Source: Archangium lipolyticum (lineage in GTDB: Bacteria; Myxococcota; Myxococcia; Myxococcales; Myxococcaceae). From it: a DNA stretch of 59,382 nucleotides. The notes beneath the pieces were generated by a model, which saw nothing but the letters and a program-made list of their open reading frames with translations, searched no databases and had not been told where the DNA came from. Shown piece by piece: positions 1 through 8,370 of the stretch. Made by a program: the position numbers and the translations under genes. The stretch covers positions 1-59,382 of the forward strand of contig NZ_JANKBZ010000049.1 in the NCBI RefSeq assembly GCF_024623785.1, given 5' to 3'. Within the stretch, counting starts at the first letter, position 1, and each line of letters opens with the position of its first letter.

Positions 1-2145
1 CCCGGCGGCATGACGCCCATGGACGGCACCGCCCTGGTGGAGCAGACGCGGCAGGTGGAGGGGAGCGCCGCCCGGCCCGTCATCGAGCCGGTGGAGCTGG
101 CCTATGACAACGGCCTGCAGCCGGGCTGGGAGGACCATGGCTGGTCCGAGCGCGAGCTGAAGGGAGCCACCCCGGCGAAGCTGCGCATGGCCAACCTGGG
201 CGGCTGGGTGCTGCACAAGAAGGGCCTGCAGACGGAGTACGGCGGGCTGACGCTGCGCTACCAGGCCCCCTCCGGCTTCGGCGACTTCCTCGAGGTGCGG
301 CTGGACTCCGAGGGCGAGATGCTCTTCCCCCGCGTGCGGCTGGGGGACTCCCACGTCACCGCGCGCGACGGCGGGTGGACGCAGGTGTTCATCCCCCTCA
401 AGGAGCTCAACCCGGAGAAGCACCCCTTCACGCAGATCGTCCTGCGCGCGCACAAGAAGGTGGGCAACGAGCAGGTGGAGCTGAACCAGGTGGGCTTCGC
501 CAACCTCGTCACGCCCGCCGTGGCGCAGGGCCCCAAGGACGCGGCCGCCGTGGGCGGTGGCCGCGTGGCCTTCGGCGACGCGAAGGCGTCCAAGGTGGTG
601 GTGGACTGCACCCAGCCCGGCCACCCCATCAGCCCGCTCATCTACGGCATCGCGTTCAACAACATGCGCGAGACGAAGGACAGCCACCAGTGGGAGCTCG
701 GCGCCACGGCGCGCCGCTGGGGCGGCAACCCCACCTCCCGTTACAACTGGAAGCTGGGCAACGTCTGGAATACGGCCAACGACTACTTCTTCCGCAACAT
801 CATCGTCGCCACGCCGCAGTACACCTACGACAACTTCCTCCAGTCCAACCTGCAGCGCGGTGTGCGGACGGCGCTCACCGTCCCCATGCTGGGCTGGGTG
901 TCCAAGGACGCCACCTCCATGGGCTTCCCCAGGTCCGTCTTCGGCATGCAGCAGAAGATGGACCCGGACGTGCCCGAGGCCGGCAACGGCATCGCGCCCT
1001 CGGGCGAGGCCCTCATCCCGCCCCAGCCCACGCAGACGAGCGTCGAGGCACCGCCCTCGTTCATCCACGAGTGGGTGCGCACCATCCGCGAGAAGGACAA
1101 GGCCCGCGGGCGCAGCGTGCACATGTACCTGCTCGACAACGAGCCGATGCTCTGGAACACCACGCATCGGGACGTGCACCCGGAGCCGGCCACCTACGAC
1201 GAGCTGCTCGAGCGCACCATCGCCTACGGCACCGCCGTGCGGCAGGCGGACCCGGAAGGTGTCATCGCGGGCCCGGCCGAGTGGGGCTGGACGAACTACT
1301 TCAACTCGGCGGCGGACGTGGCCCCGGGTGGCAACAAGAAGGACCGCAAGGCGCACGGCAACGTGCCGCTGCTGGCCTGGTACCTCAAGAAGCTCGCCGA
1401 GCACGAGAAGCAGACGGGCACCCGCATCCTCGACGTGGTGGACGTGCACTTCTACCCGCAGGGCGAGGGCATCGGCTTCGAGGAGTCGGGCGCCACGGAT
1501 CCGGACACCTCGGCGCGGCGCATCCGCTCCACCCGCGCGCTGTGGGATCCGACGTACAAGGACGAGTCCTGGATCGACGACAAGGTCGAGCTGATTCCCC
1601 GCGTGAAGCGGTGGATCGCCGAGAACTACCCGGGCCGGGGCCTGTCCATCGGCGAGTACAACTTCGGCGCGACGAAGCACATGAGCGGAGGCCTCGCGCA
1701 GGCCGAGGCCCTGGGCCGCTTCGCCGAGCAGAACCTCACCTCGGCGTTCCACTTCACCTACCCGCCCTTCCGCAGCCCCACGTTCTGGGCGTTCCGAGCC
1801 TTCCGCAACTTCGACGGCAAGGGCGGGCGCTTCCAGGACAACTACGTGCCGTCCCGCTTCGAGAAGGCCTCGGAGGGACAGGGCATGTCGCTGTTCGCCT
1901 CGCGCAGCGACGATGGCAAGCGGATGGTGGCCGTCGCGCTCAACCTGGAGCCGGATGTGGCCCGCAACGCCCAGGTGGAATTCAAGGGCTGCGGCAACGT
2001 GAAGAGCGCCCGGGTGATGGGTTACGCCGGTGAGCCCTCGGGCTTCTCCGAGCGCAAGTCCTTCTTCCAGTCCGGGGGCAACATGCAGGTGCTGCTGCCG
2101 CCCTGGTCCATGACCGTGCTGGACCTCACGGTCGCCCCGGAGTGA
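1..2145 (+). CDS. Glycoside hydrolase family 44 protein (5' end outside window)
   Basis: Predicted endo-acting beta-glucanase/xyloglucanase of family GH44, acting on plant-type beta-glucans. The reading frame is open to the left edge and the first ATG at position 10 gives no signal peptide, so the true start is probably upstream. About 200 N-terminal residues look like a carbohydrate-binding/jelly-roll segment. The GH44 core begins with the RWGGN...YNW block near residue 237. The probable acid/base is Glu378 in LLDNEP, and the probable nucleophile is Glu549 in SIGEYNFG (numbered from the ATG at 10). The C-terminal 90 residues form a beta-sandwich as in other GH44 enzymes. Secretion is inferred from the family, not seen. 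It converges on the minus-strand gene at 2156. Confidence 0.88.
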   Translation, partial: PGGMTPMDGTALVEQTRQVEGSAARPVIEPVELAYDNGLQPGWEDHGWSERELKGATPAKLRMANLGGWVLHKKGLQTEYGGLTLRYQAPSGFGDFLEVRLDSEGEMLFPRVRLGDSHVTARDGGWTQVFIPLKELNPEKHPFTQIVLRAHKKVGNEQVELNQVGFANLVTPAVAQGPKDAAAVGGGRVAFGDAKASKVVVDCTQPGHPISPLIYGIAFNNMRETKDSHQWELGATARRWGGNPTSRYNWKLGNVWNTANDYFFRNIIVATPQYTYDNFLQSNLQRGVRTALTVPMLGWVSKDATSMGFPRSVFGMQQKMDPDVPEAGNGIAPSGEALIPPQPTQTSVEAPPSFIHEWVRTIREKDKARGRSVHMYLLDNEPMLWNTTHRDVHPEPATYDELLERTIAYGTAVRQADPEGVIAGPAEWGWTNYFNSAADVAPGGNKKDRKAHGNVPLLAWYLKKLAEHEKQTGTRILDVVDVHFYPQGEGIGFEESGATDPDTSARRIRSTRALWDPTYKDESWIDDKVELIPRVKRWIAENYPGRGLSIGEYNFGATKHMSGGLAQAEALGRFAEQNLTSAFHFTYPPFRSPTFWAFRAFRNFDGKGGRFQDNYVPSRFEKASEGQGMSLFASRSDDGKRMVAVALNLEPDVARNAQVEFKGCGNVKSARVMGYAGEPSGFSERKSFFQSGGNMQVLLPPWSMTVLDLTVAPE

Positions 2146-2155
2146 GCCCCGGGCG

Positions 2156-2851
2156 TCAGCCCTCCACGTATTCGCAATTCTCCCAGCGGGGCCAGCCCCG
2201 CTCCCGGGAGAGCGCCCGCGCCCAGGACACCACCTCATCCCGGTGGGCGTTGCCCTTCACATGGGAGAACAGCGCCAGGGCCTCGCCGCCGTCCGGTGCC
2301 AGCCAGTGCAACGAGAGAGAAGCGCACCCCTCTCCCTGCCTGCCATCGGGGCCGATCGAGCAACGGGAGAAGGTGAGGTCGACACGCTTGAATGCCAGCC
2401 CTCCGTACAGGGTCTCCACGAGCCCCAGACGCGCATCCAACGACAGGCCCTGGCCGCCACCGCTGAAGAGGACGGTGGTCTTCGAGGGGCGCTGAGCGAA
2501 CGAGGCATTGGCCAGCCACAACGCCTCGAGCAACCCGTGCATCTCGGCGGGCTCGAGCCAGTACGCCTTCACGACGTTGAAGCCGGTGACCCGCTCGCCC
2601 TCCGGCTCCTCGACGTACAGGCTCGCGGCGAGGCCGAGCGCCTCCGCGCCCCGCACCTCGACGGTCGGCTCCAGCTGGCCCCCCGTGACGGGGTGGGGCG
2701 GCAACACGAGCGCCGCCAGCAGCGCCTCCATGTGCAGCGCCACGTCCGCGGGGGCGAGCGTGCGCAGGAAGGCGGCCTCGGCCTCGGGGTCCGCTCCGGT
2801 GTGGAGAATGGCGTAGGCGCGCGGGTTGGCACGCGCGAGGTTCCTGTCCAT
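2156..2851 (-). CDS. Hypothetical protein downstream of DUF4276 gene
   Basis: A 231-residue protein I do not recognise. It is soluble-looking, with no signal peptide or membrane segment. Mixed alpha/beta character is suggested by segments such as KTTVLFSGGGQGLSLD and LSLHWLAPDGG. The ATG at 2851 is preceded by a GAGGG ribosome-binding site. It starts only 13 bp after the end of the DUF4276 gene and runs in the same direction, so it may be the last gene of a three-gene unit with the AAA ATPase and DUF4276 protein. Context suggests an accessory or immunity role, but nothing in the sequence proves it. Confidence 0.75.
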   Translation of the reverse strand: MDRNLARANPRAYAILHTGADPEAEAAFLRTLAPADVALHMEALLAALVLPPHPVTGGQLEPTVEVRGAEALGLAASLYVEEPEGERVTGFNVVKAYWLEPAEMHGLLEALWLANASFAQRPSKTTVLFSGGGQGLSLDARLGLVETLYGGLAFKRVDLTFSRCSIGPDGRQGEGCASLSLHWLAPDGGEALALFSHVKGNAHRDEVVSWARALSRERGWPRWENCEYVEG

Positions 2852-2864
2852 CTGTATGCCCTCT

Positions 2865-3485
2865 TCACGAGCTTCCGTCAGGTTCGACGGGAGCCGGACG
2901 AGGAGTAACAGCGAGGCCGAACAGGCGCCCGATTTCCCGGAAGAGCTTGTCGAAGGAGCCCGCGCGTCGCGCCGCCGTCAGGTCGAAGACGCTCGTCAGG
3001 GCGGGCTGATCGACGGTCTCACTATAACCGTCCGCCATGTGCTGATTCAGCCAGCCCTTCGCATCGCGAATCTCCTCGGGCGCGGGAGGCGGGCCGAGCC
3101 CTTCTGGAAGCCCCCTACGACCCCGAAGCGACTCCGCGGCAACCAGGAACCAGGCCTCGTACTCACGCGTCGCGACGACCACCGAGATGTCGCGATCCGG
3201 ACGGTGATGTCCCGCCTCGGTGAGGAGCCTGGGACCCAGCACACAGGGAAGGTCGTCATCGGCATCGAGCAGGATGAGGATTCGCCCATCGTCCCCCACC
3301 TTTCGCGCCATGAGCTCGACGGCACGCTGGAGTCCCTCCTGCTTGACGAGCTGCCCCCGGGGGACGCGATGCGGAGGCAGGACAGTGGGGTTCAGTGCGG
3401 GTGCCAGCTCTCGCAGGATCCTCCGCAAGAGGATGGGGACCGATGCCACCTCCCCGTGGCCCTCGACGATGAGCCCTACCTTCAT
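2865..3485 (-). CDS. DUF4276 family Toprim-like protein
   Basis: A 206-residue protein that fits the DUF4276 family, Toprim-fold proteins usually encoded beside an AAA ATPase. The expected acidic pattern is visible: Glu8 in the opening strand (LIVEGHGE) and Asp74/Asp76-78 in LILLDADDD. These are the positions that bind metal in Toprim nucleases. The start codon shares one base with the stop of the upstream ATPase gene (TGATG), a sign of translational coupling. By analogy with split OLD-family and PARIS-type pairs, it may be a nuclease effector gated by the ATPase. That role is inference; the pairing is directly visible. Confidence 0.8.
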   Translation of the reverse strand: MKVGLIVEGHGEVASVPILLRRILRELAPALNPTVLPPHRVPRGQLVKQEGLQRAVELMARKVGDDGRILILLDADDDLPCVLGPRLLTEAGHHRPDRDISVVVATREYEAWFLVAAESLRGRRGLPEGLGPPPAPEEIRDAKGWLNQHMADGYSETVDQPALTSVFDLTAARRAGSFDKLFREIGRLFGLAVTPRPAPVEPDGSS

Positions 3486-4720
3486 CAGGCCTCCAGCTCG
3501 AAGAGTTGGAGCTGCTTGGGATCGGGAACCGCATCGAGATCGGGCGTCAGCTGGTTCGCCTTCAGCAACTCGCCGGCCGTGTAGAGCCGATCCTTGAGAG
3601 AGGAGCGCGTGGCCTCGTCGAGCCGGGCAATGAAGGTCTTCCCCTTCTCGGCGACGACCGAGACGATCTCCTCGGCGGAGACATCGGAAGCATCGAGGAG
3701 CTCGGGGCTATGACTCGTCACGATCACCTGCGCATGCCGTGAGCCATCGCGCAAGGCATCGCGCAGGATTCCCGCCGCGGCGGGGTGCAGCGCTACCTCG
3801 GGTTCCTCGATCCCCACGAGGCGCACGCGGTCCTCGACCCGGGCCTGGAGGAGGGCAACGAGGATACCCAGCGCTCGAAGGGTCCCGTCGGACATGTTGA
3901 TCGCCGGGAAGTGCCAGGGATCCTTGGAGCCCTCGACGTGCTGGCGGAACTCCAGGGTCTCCATGTGCCCGACGCGCTTGGGATCCACCCCCTCCAACCC
4001 CGGCACGATACGGCTGAGGTACTCCTCGATGCGCCGCTTCGTACTCCCCCCGTCCAGCTTCTCCAGGCGCTCGAGCACGCTCGACAGGTTGAGACCATCG
4101 CGTGCGAGCAGCTCGCCCTTGTCGGGAGATTGAAGGGCTCGAATCTTGTCCGGATTCAGGTTGTAGAACCCCATGTTCGAGAGCACGTCGAACACGGGAC
4201 GGAACTCCGGCAGACCCGCAGCGTTGACGAGGTACAGTCGATCATCCGAGCCCGGTGGTGCAATGGGGGTGGGCTTGATGACGACCTCTCCCTCACGCAC
4301 GAGGTATCGTGCCTTCCCTACCTTGCACTCCTCTTTCTGGACCGCATAGTCACCATGGGAGCGCGCGCCCACCTCGAATGAGAAGTGCCCCCACTCCCCG
4401 TCGGGGAGCTGGAACTCGATCCGGATACCGAAGTGGGTGGGATGGCCGCTGGATCTCCGACGAACCTCGTGCACCCCGCCGCGATCACGCAGAGCGTGCT
4501 CGAGTGATGTCCGCAGCGCGTCGGTGATGAGCCGCAGCGCATCCAGGAAGTTGCTCTTCCCGGAGCCGTTCGGACCCACGAGGAACGTCAGGGGCCCGAG
4601 TCCCACGTCACACGCGGCGATGCTGCGGTAGTTGCGCAGCTGTACGCGTGTCAGGAACGGTACGCGCTTCCTCGGCACGTTGAACAAGGAGGTCTGCCCA
4701 GGAGCCTCAGGCGCTGGCAT
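3485..4720 (-). CDS. AAA family ATPase (AAA_21/ABC-like), partner of DUF4276
   Basis: A 411-residue ATPase with the SMC/OLD-like layout. An N-terminal 'LRNYRSI' strand precedes Walker A GPNGSGKS at residues 49-56. A signature-like NMSDGTLRAL, Walker B VRLVGIEEPE with catalytic Glu, and a switch segment VIVTSHSPELL follow. I chose the ATG at 4720 because homology begins there; the frame stays open to 4912, but the extra residues are low-complexity read-through under the upstream gene's 3' side. It overlaps the DUF4276 start by one base. Such ATPase/Toprim pairs are widespread in defence islands, but no phage-defence phenotype can be claimed from sequence. Confidence 0.85.
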   Translation of the reverse strand: MPAPEAPGQTSLFNVPRKRVPFLTRVQLRNYRSIAACDVGLGPLTFLVGPNGSGKSNFLDALRLITDALRTSLEHALRDRGGVHEVRRRSSGHPTHFGIRIEFQLPDGEWGHFSFEVGARSHGDYAVQKEECKVGKARYLVREGEVVIKPTPIAPPGSDDRLYLVNAAGLPEFRPVFDVLSNMGFYNLNPDKIRALQSPDKGELLARDGLNLSSVLERLEKLDGGSTKRRIEEYLSRIVPGLEGVDPKRVGHMETLEFRQHVEGSKDPWHFPAINMSDGTLRALGILVALLQARVEDRVRLVGIEEPEVALHPAAAGILRDALRDGSRHAQVIVTSHSPELLDASDVSAEEIVSVVAEKGKTFIARLDEATRSSLKDRLYTAGELLKANQLTPDLDAVPDPKQLQLFELEA

Positions 4721-4827
4721 CAGAGCTCTCCAATGACGTCTCCAGGGCTGACGACAGCTCGGTATCCACGGGCGGCAGCGTAGACGAATGTGTGCGGCCC
4801 GCAAGGCCGCGGACTCCTCCGCCCGCC

Positions 4828-6108
4828 CTACTTGTCGAGCACCATGGTGCGGATGAAGCCCTTCGGGTGCCTCGCGTACGAGCGCAGGTGCATGGCCACG
4901 TCCACCATCCACGGCACCCAGTCACCCGTGTCCAGCACCGCGTCCACCGCGCGCTCCCGGTTGCGCGCGTACCACTCGCGCCAGTACTTCACCTCGTCTC
5001 CCGACAACCGCCTCGACAGGCCCTGCGCCCTCAACAGCAGCTCGAAGATGCCCCGGTGGCAGTAGATGTACTGGCCGCCTCCCTTCCACTGCAACGCCTC
5101 GCGCGCCAGGTCTCCCAGCAGCGCCTCGTGCCCGCACGCCGCCTCGTACACGAACAGCGGCAGCGGACTCCCCCGGGCGATGTCGAAGCCCATCTGGCTG
5201 TAGAAGCGCGGGTTGAAGTCGATGAGCAGCTGCTTGCCTCCCGCCCGGATGAACTCGACCTCGAACGTGCCGTGATAGCCCAGCTTCTTGCACAGGGCCC
5301 TCACCTTCTCCGCCACCTCCACGTCCACCGGCACTTCCTCGAAGCACAGGCCGATGCCCAGCTTGCGCGGCCTCTGCAGCACCTTCACCGCCCCGCGCGC
5401 CACGAACAGCTCGCCCGTCCGGTCCACGAAGCCGCTCAGGCTGAAGATGTTCTGCGCCGCCTCCGTGTAGAACGCCTGCACCATCGGCCGGTTCGCCCGC
5501 GCGTCGTACTCCATCAGCTTGCGCCCGTACCGGTTGCGCTCCAGGAACTCGCGGTAGCGCGGCAACAGCTCGCTCGCGCGCTCCACCTGCGCGCCCTTCA
5601 CGTGGCTCTCGAACAGGATCTGCGTCTGCGGCTTGAGCAGCACCGGGAAGCGCGCCTCGGCCGCCACCTTCCCCAGGTCCGCCTCCCCCTCGGGGAACCA
5701 CGTGTCCGGCACGTCCAGCCCCACGTCCTTGCACAGGTCGTGGAGCCTCTGCTTGTTCAGCAGCCCGTAGATGACGTCCACCCCCGGCTGGTACATCCGG
5801 AAGTGCTTCCCCAGCTCCTCGCGGTGCAGGGCGAACAGCCACGCCATGTCATCGCTCGTCGGGTACAGCACGTGCCCGGGCTCCGCCTCGCCGAAGCGCA
5901 ACAGCCACTCCAGGAAGGCGTCCGAGTCCCCCACGTCCGGGCACTCCACCCGCCGCGTCACGTAGCGGCTCCAGCGCGCGGGCGCCAGGAGCTTGGACTC
6001 GGCCACGGTGACCGGAATGCCCCGGCGGCCCAGGCACCGCACCGCGGCCAGGGTGCCGTAATAGTCGGCCATCGTCAGCAGGATGGGGGGACGGACCAGC
6101 TTCGTCAT
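4828..6108 (-). CDS. ATP-grasp domain protein (carboxylate-amine ligase-like)
   Basis: A 426-residue ATP-grasp enzyme. The N-terminal part (LLTMADYYGTLAAVRCLGRRGIPVTV) is a pre-ATP-grasp Rossmann-like domain. The central part contains the lysine strand FPVLLKPQTQ, and the C-terminal part contains the metal-binding pattern FEVEFI...LLIDFNPRFYSQMG. Enzymes of this type join a carboxylate to an amine or thiol nucleophile via an acyl phosphate. It starts 16 bp after the acyltransferase gene and is the last gene of the polysaccharide cluster, so it may decorate a surface sugar or peptide. The substrate is unknown. Confidence 0.85.
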   Translation of the reverse strand: MTKLVRPPILLTMADYYGTLAAVRCLGRRGIPVTVAESKLLAPARWSRYVTRRVECPDVGDSDAFLEWLLRFGEAEPGHVLYPTSDDMAWLFALHREELGKHFRMYQPGVDVIYGLLNKQRLHDLCKDVGLDVPDTWFPEGEADLGKVAAEARFPVLLKPQTQILFESHVKGAQVERASELLPRYREFLERNRYGRKLMEYDARANRPMVQAFYTEAAQNIFSLSGFVDRTGELFVARGAVKVLQRPRKLGIGLCFEEVPVDVEVAEKVRALCKKLGYHGTFEVEFIRAGGKQLLIDFNPRFYSQMGFDIARGSPLPLFVYEAACGHEALLGDLAREALQWKGGGQYIYCHRGIFELLLRAQGLSRRLSGDEVKYWREWYARNRERAVDAVLDTGDWVPWMVDVAMHLRSYARHPKGFIRTMVLDK

Positions 6109-6124
6109 GGTGTCGGATTCCTCG

Positions 6125-7249
6125 TCAGCTCGGGCCCACCGGGGTGCTCGCCACCGGCTGCGCCGCGGGCTCCGCCGGCTTCTTGTCGCGCCAGTCGAAG
6201 CGGTTCTTCAGCTTCAGGAAGGGCTTCTCGAAGTAACGGTAGCTCAGCGTCGCCAGGCCGATGCTCAGCGCCAGCGTCAGCACGTAATAGAGAATCAGGT
6301 TGTGCGGCACCACCCGGCGCACGATGTTCAGCGAAATCATGTGCATCAGGTAGATGCCGTAGGTGATGGAGCCCACGTAGCGCAGCCACTTGTGGTCGAT
6401 GAGCGGCGCCATCACGTGGTGGGGACGGATGCACATGGCGATGACCATCGCCGTGAGCAGGAACGAGGACAGCCACAGCGGCGTGTCGTGGTTGTAGATG
6501 GCGAAGAACACCAGGACGACAATCACCGGCACGCTCCACACCTGCCCCAGCACCTTCCACGTCCACTCGAACGGCTGGGGGTAGTGCACCAGGTACGCCG
6601 ACAGGCAGCCCATGCACACGGAGATGGAGATGCTCGCCAGGACGCGCACCCACAGGTGCGTCGTGTCCAGGTAGCCCGTCTTCGTCGCCCAGCCCATGAA
6701 GATGCCCACCGCCAGCATCCCCGACATGAACACCACCGGCCCCCAGGTGCTCTTGAAGTAGCGCACCACGAACGGCCACAGCAGGTAGAACTGCTCCTCG
6801 GTGGCCATGGACCACGCGAAGTAGAAGATGATGCGGCCCTCTTCCAGCTTGATGAACCAGTTCGACGTGTACGTGAGGTAGTACTTCACGTTGTCGAAGA
6901 AGGCCCCGCGCACCACCATGTCCTGCTCGAAGAAATACACGAGCACGATGTAGAGCGCCGTCACCGCGTAGTAGAGCGGGAAGATGCGCAGCGAGCGCCT
7001 CGCGTAGAAGCCCTTGAGCGAGATGGTGCCCGTGCTCTCGCGCTCGCGCAGCAGCAGCGTGGTGATGAGGAAGCCGCTGATGGCGAAGAACAGCGAGACG
7101 CTCAGGTAGAAGCGCCCCACGAGCCCCTCACGCGCCTCCAGCACGTGGTAGAGCACCACCGCGAAGATGGCGAGGGCTCGGAGCCCATCCAACGCTCCGA
7201 AGGTCTTGGTCTTGAGAAACGCTTGATGGGCGGCTTTGGCTGATTCCAT
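6125..7249 (-). CDS. Acyltransferase family 3 membrane protein (OafA/YrhL-like)
   Basis: A 374-residue integral membrane O-acyltransferase. The sequence opens with the family hallmark: KTFGALDGLRALAIFAVVLYH, with the catalytic-type His at the end of TM1. About ten hydrophobic helices follow. The RRSLRIFPLYY motif and the FYLLWPF segment of the family are both visible. It would transfer acetyl or another short acyl group to a cell-surface polysaccharide. It lies 68 bp downstream of the WecG-type glycosyltransferase and 16 bp upstream of the ATP-grasp gene, consistent with one operon. The C-terminal tail after the last helix is Pro/Ala-rich and probably cytoplasmic. Confidence 0.92.
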   Translation of the reverse strand: MESAKAAHQAFLKTKTFGALDGLRALAIFAVVLYHVLEAREGLVGRFYLSVSLFFAISGFLITTLLLRERESTGTISLKGFYARRSLRIFPLYYAVTALYIVLVYFFEQDMVVRGAFFDNVKYYLTYTSNWFIKLEEGRIIFYFAWSMATEEQFYLLWPFVVRYFKSTWGPVVFMSGMLAVGIFMGWATKTGYLDTTHLWVRVLASISISVCMGCLSAYLVHYPQPFEWTWKVLGQVWSVPVIVVLVFFAIYNHDTPLWLSSFLLTAMVIAMCIRPHHVMAPLIDHKWLRYVGSITYGIYLMHMISLNIVRRVVPHNLILYYVLTLALSIGLATLSYRYFEKPFLKLKNRFDWRDKKPAEPAAQPVASTPVGPS

Positions 7250-7317
7250 ATCCGCCCATTAGGAACGCAGAATTCCCGACGCGTCACAAGAGGTGCACGC
7301 GCGGCCCTCCAGCGGAT

Positions 7318-8106
7318 TCACCGGGGTTCCGCTCGCCCGCCCGGCTGCCCCACGCTCCCCGACCGCCGCACTTCCGCCACGTGGGAAAAATAGATGGGGA
7401 TGCCAAGGACATAGCGGCTGAACAGCCGCCGGGGCTCCACCGCCAGGCGGAACAGCCACTCCATCCCCGTCTTGCGCATCACCAGCGGCGCCCTCGGCAC
7501 CTTGCCCCCGATGTAGTCCAGGATGGCGCCCCCGTTGACGATGAGCACCGGGTGCGAGAGGGCCTCGCGCAGCTTCACCGACACCTCCTCCTGCTTGGGC
7601 ATCCCCATCGCCATGATGATGAGGTCCGGCTTCGTCTCCACCGCCAGCCGCACGTACGTCTCCGGCGGGTCGAACCCCTCCTGGCTCGCGACGATCGTCA
7701 GCCCCCACTCCTCCAGCGTGCGCCGCGCGTTGTCCAACCACGGCGAGCGCGTGCCGAAGAGCGCCACCTTCCGGCCCTTGTACGCACGGGCAATCTTGGG
7801 GATGAAGTCCGTCCCGTTCATGTTCAGCCCGAACGGCTTCTGGAAGGCCCTCAGCCCCAGCTTCACCCCGATGCCATCGCGCAGCAGCATGTCCGAGCGC
7901 ATCAGCCCGTCCAGCATCCCCGGTTGATTCCAACCCAGGTTCACCGCGTGCGCGTTGACGAAGGAGAGGATGAAGGGACGCCCCGGGCGCGTGAGCTCGT
8001 CGAGCAGCGCCCGCTCCGCCGCCTCGTCGTCGATGATGCGGATGCGCTCCATCAACGTGATGAAGTTGCGCGCCCGCTCGGCCTTGATGCCCTCCTGGCT
8101 CTCCAT
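7318..8106 (-). CDS. WecG/TagA/CpsF family glycosyltransferase
   Basis: A 262-residue GT26-type glycosyltransferase. Diagnostic blocks are FVNAHAVNLGWNQP near the N-terminus, LLRDGIGVKLG..., then LNGTD-like LNMNGTDFIPKI, VALFGTRSPWLDNA, and IIMAMGMPKQE with LIVNGGAILDYIGGKVPRAP. Such enzymes add the second sugar (for example ManNAc) to a lipid-linked intermediate. I set the start at the ATG at 8106 because AGGAGG lies 6-7 bp upstream; longer readings to 8400 run into the divergent promoter region. It is the first gene of the minus-strand cluster with the acyltransferase and ATP-grasp genes and is divergent from the amidase gene. Confidence 0.9.
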   Translation of the reverse strand: MESQEGIKAERARNFITLMERIRIIDDEAAERALLDELTRPGRPFILSFVNAHAVNLGWNQPGMLDGLMRSDMLLRDGIGVKLGLRAFQKPFGLNMNGTDFIPKIARAYKGRKVALFGTRSPWLDNARRTLEEWGLTIVASQEGFDPPETYVRLAVETKPDLIIMAMGMPKQEEVSVKLREALSHPVLIVNGGAILDYIGGKVPRAPLVMRKTGMEWLFRLAVEPRRLFSRYVLGIPIYFSHVAEVRRSGSVGQPGGRAEPR

Positions 8107-8370
8107 GCTTCCTCCTGAGGTGCCCGGAGGATAGTTGACCCGGCCGGGCTCCGGAACGGTTTGACGGCCCGTGGGACCCCGCCTCGGGCCGGGTGTCCGG
8201 GGACCTCGACCCCGGCCGAGTGTCCTCCACCAACAGGCGCCCTCTCCCGCTCCGCCAGCTGGTGAACGCCTCGGGAAGACTTCCGGCCAGTGGGTGACGG
8301 ATCGCTCGGGGCTCGTGTCTAGCTTCTGGACCCAACGACGCAGCACACATCGTGCGGAGGAAGGCGCCTT

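Noticed and set aside
4792..6366. 524-codon plus-strand frame over the ATP-grasp gene
   Set aside because: Low-complexity His/Arg/Leu-rich translation, antisense to a gene with clear ATP-grasp motifs; typical high-GC shadow frame.
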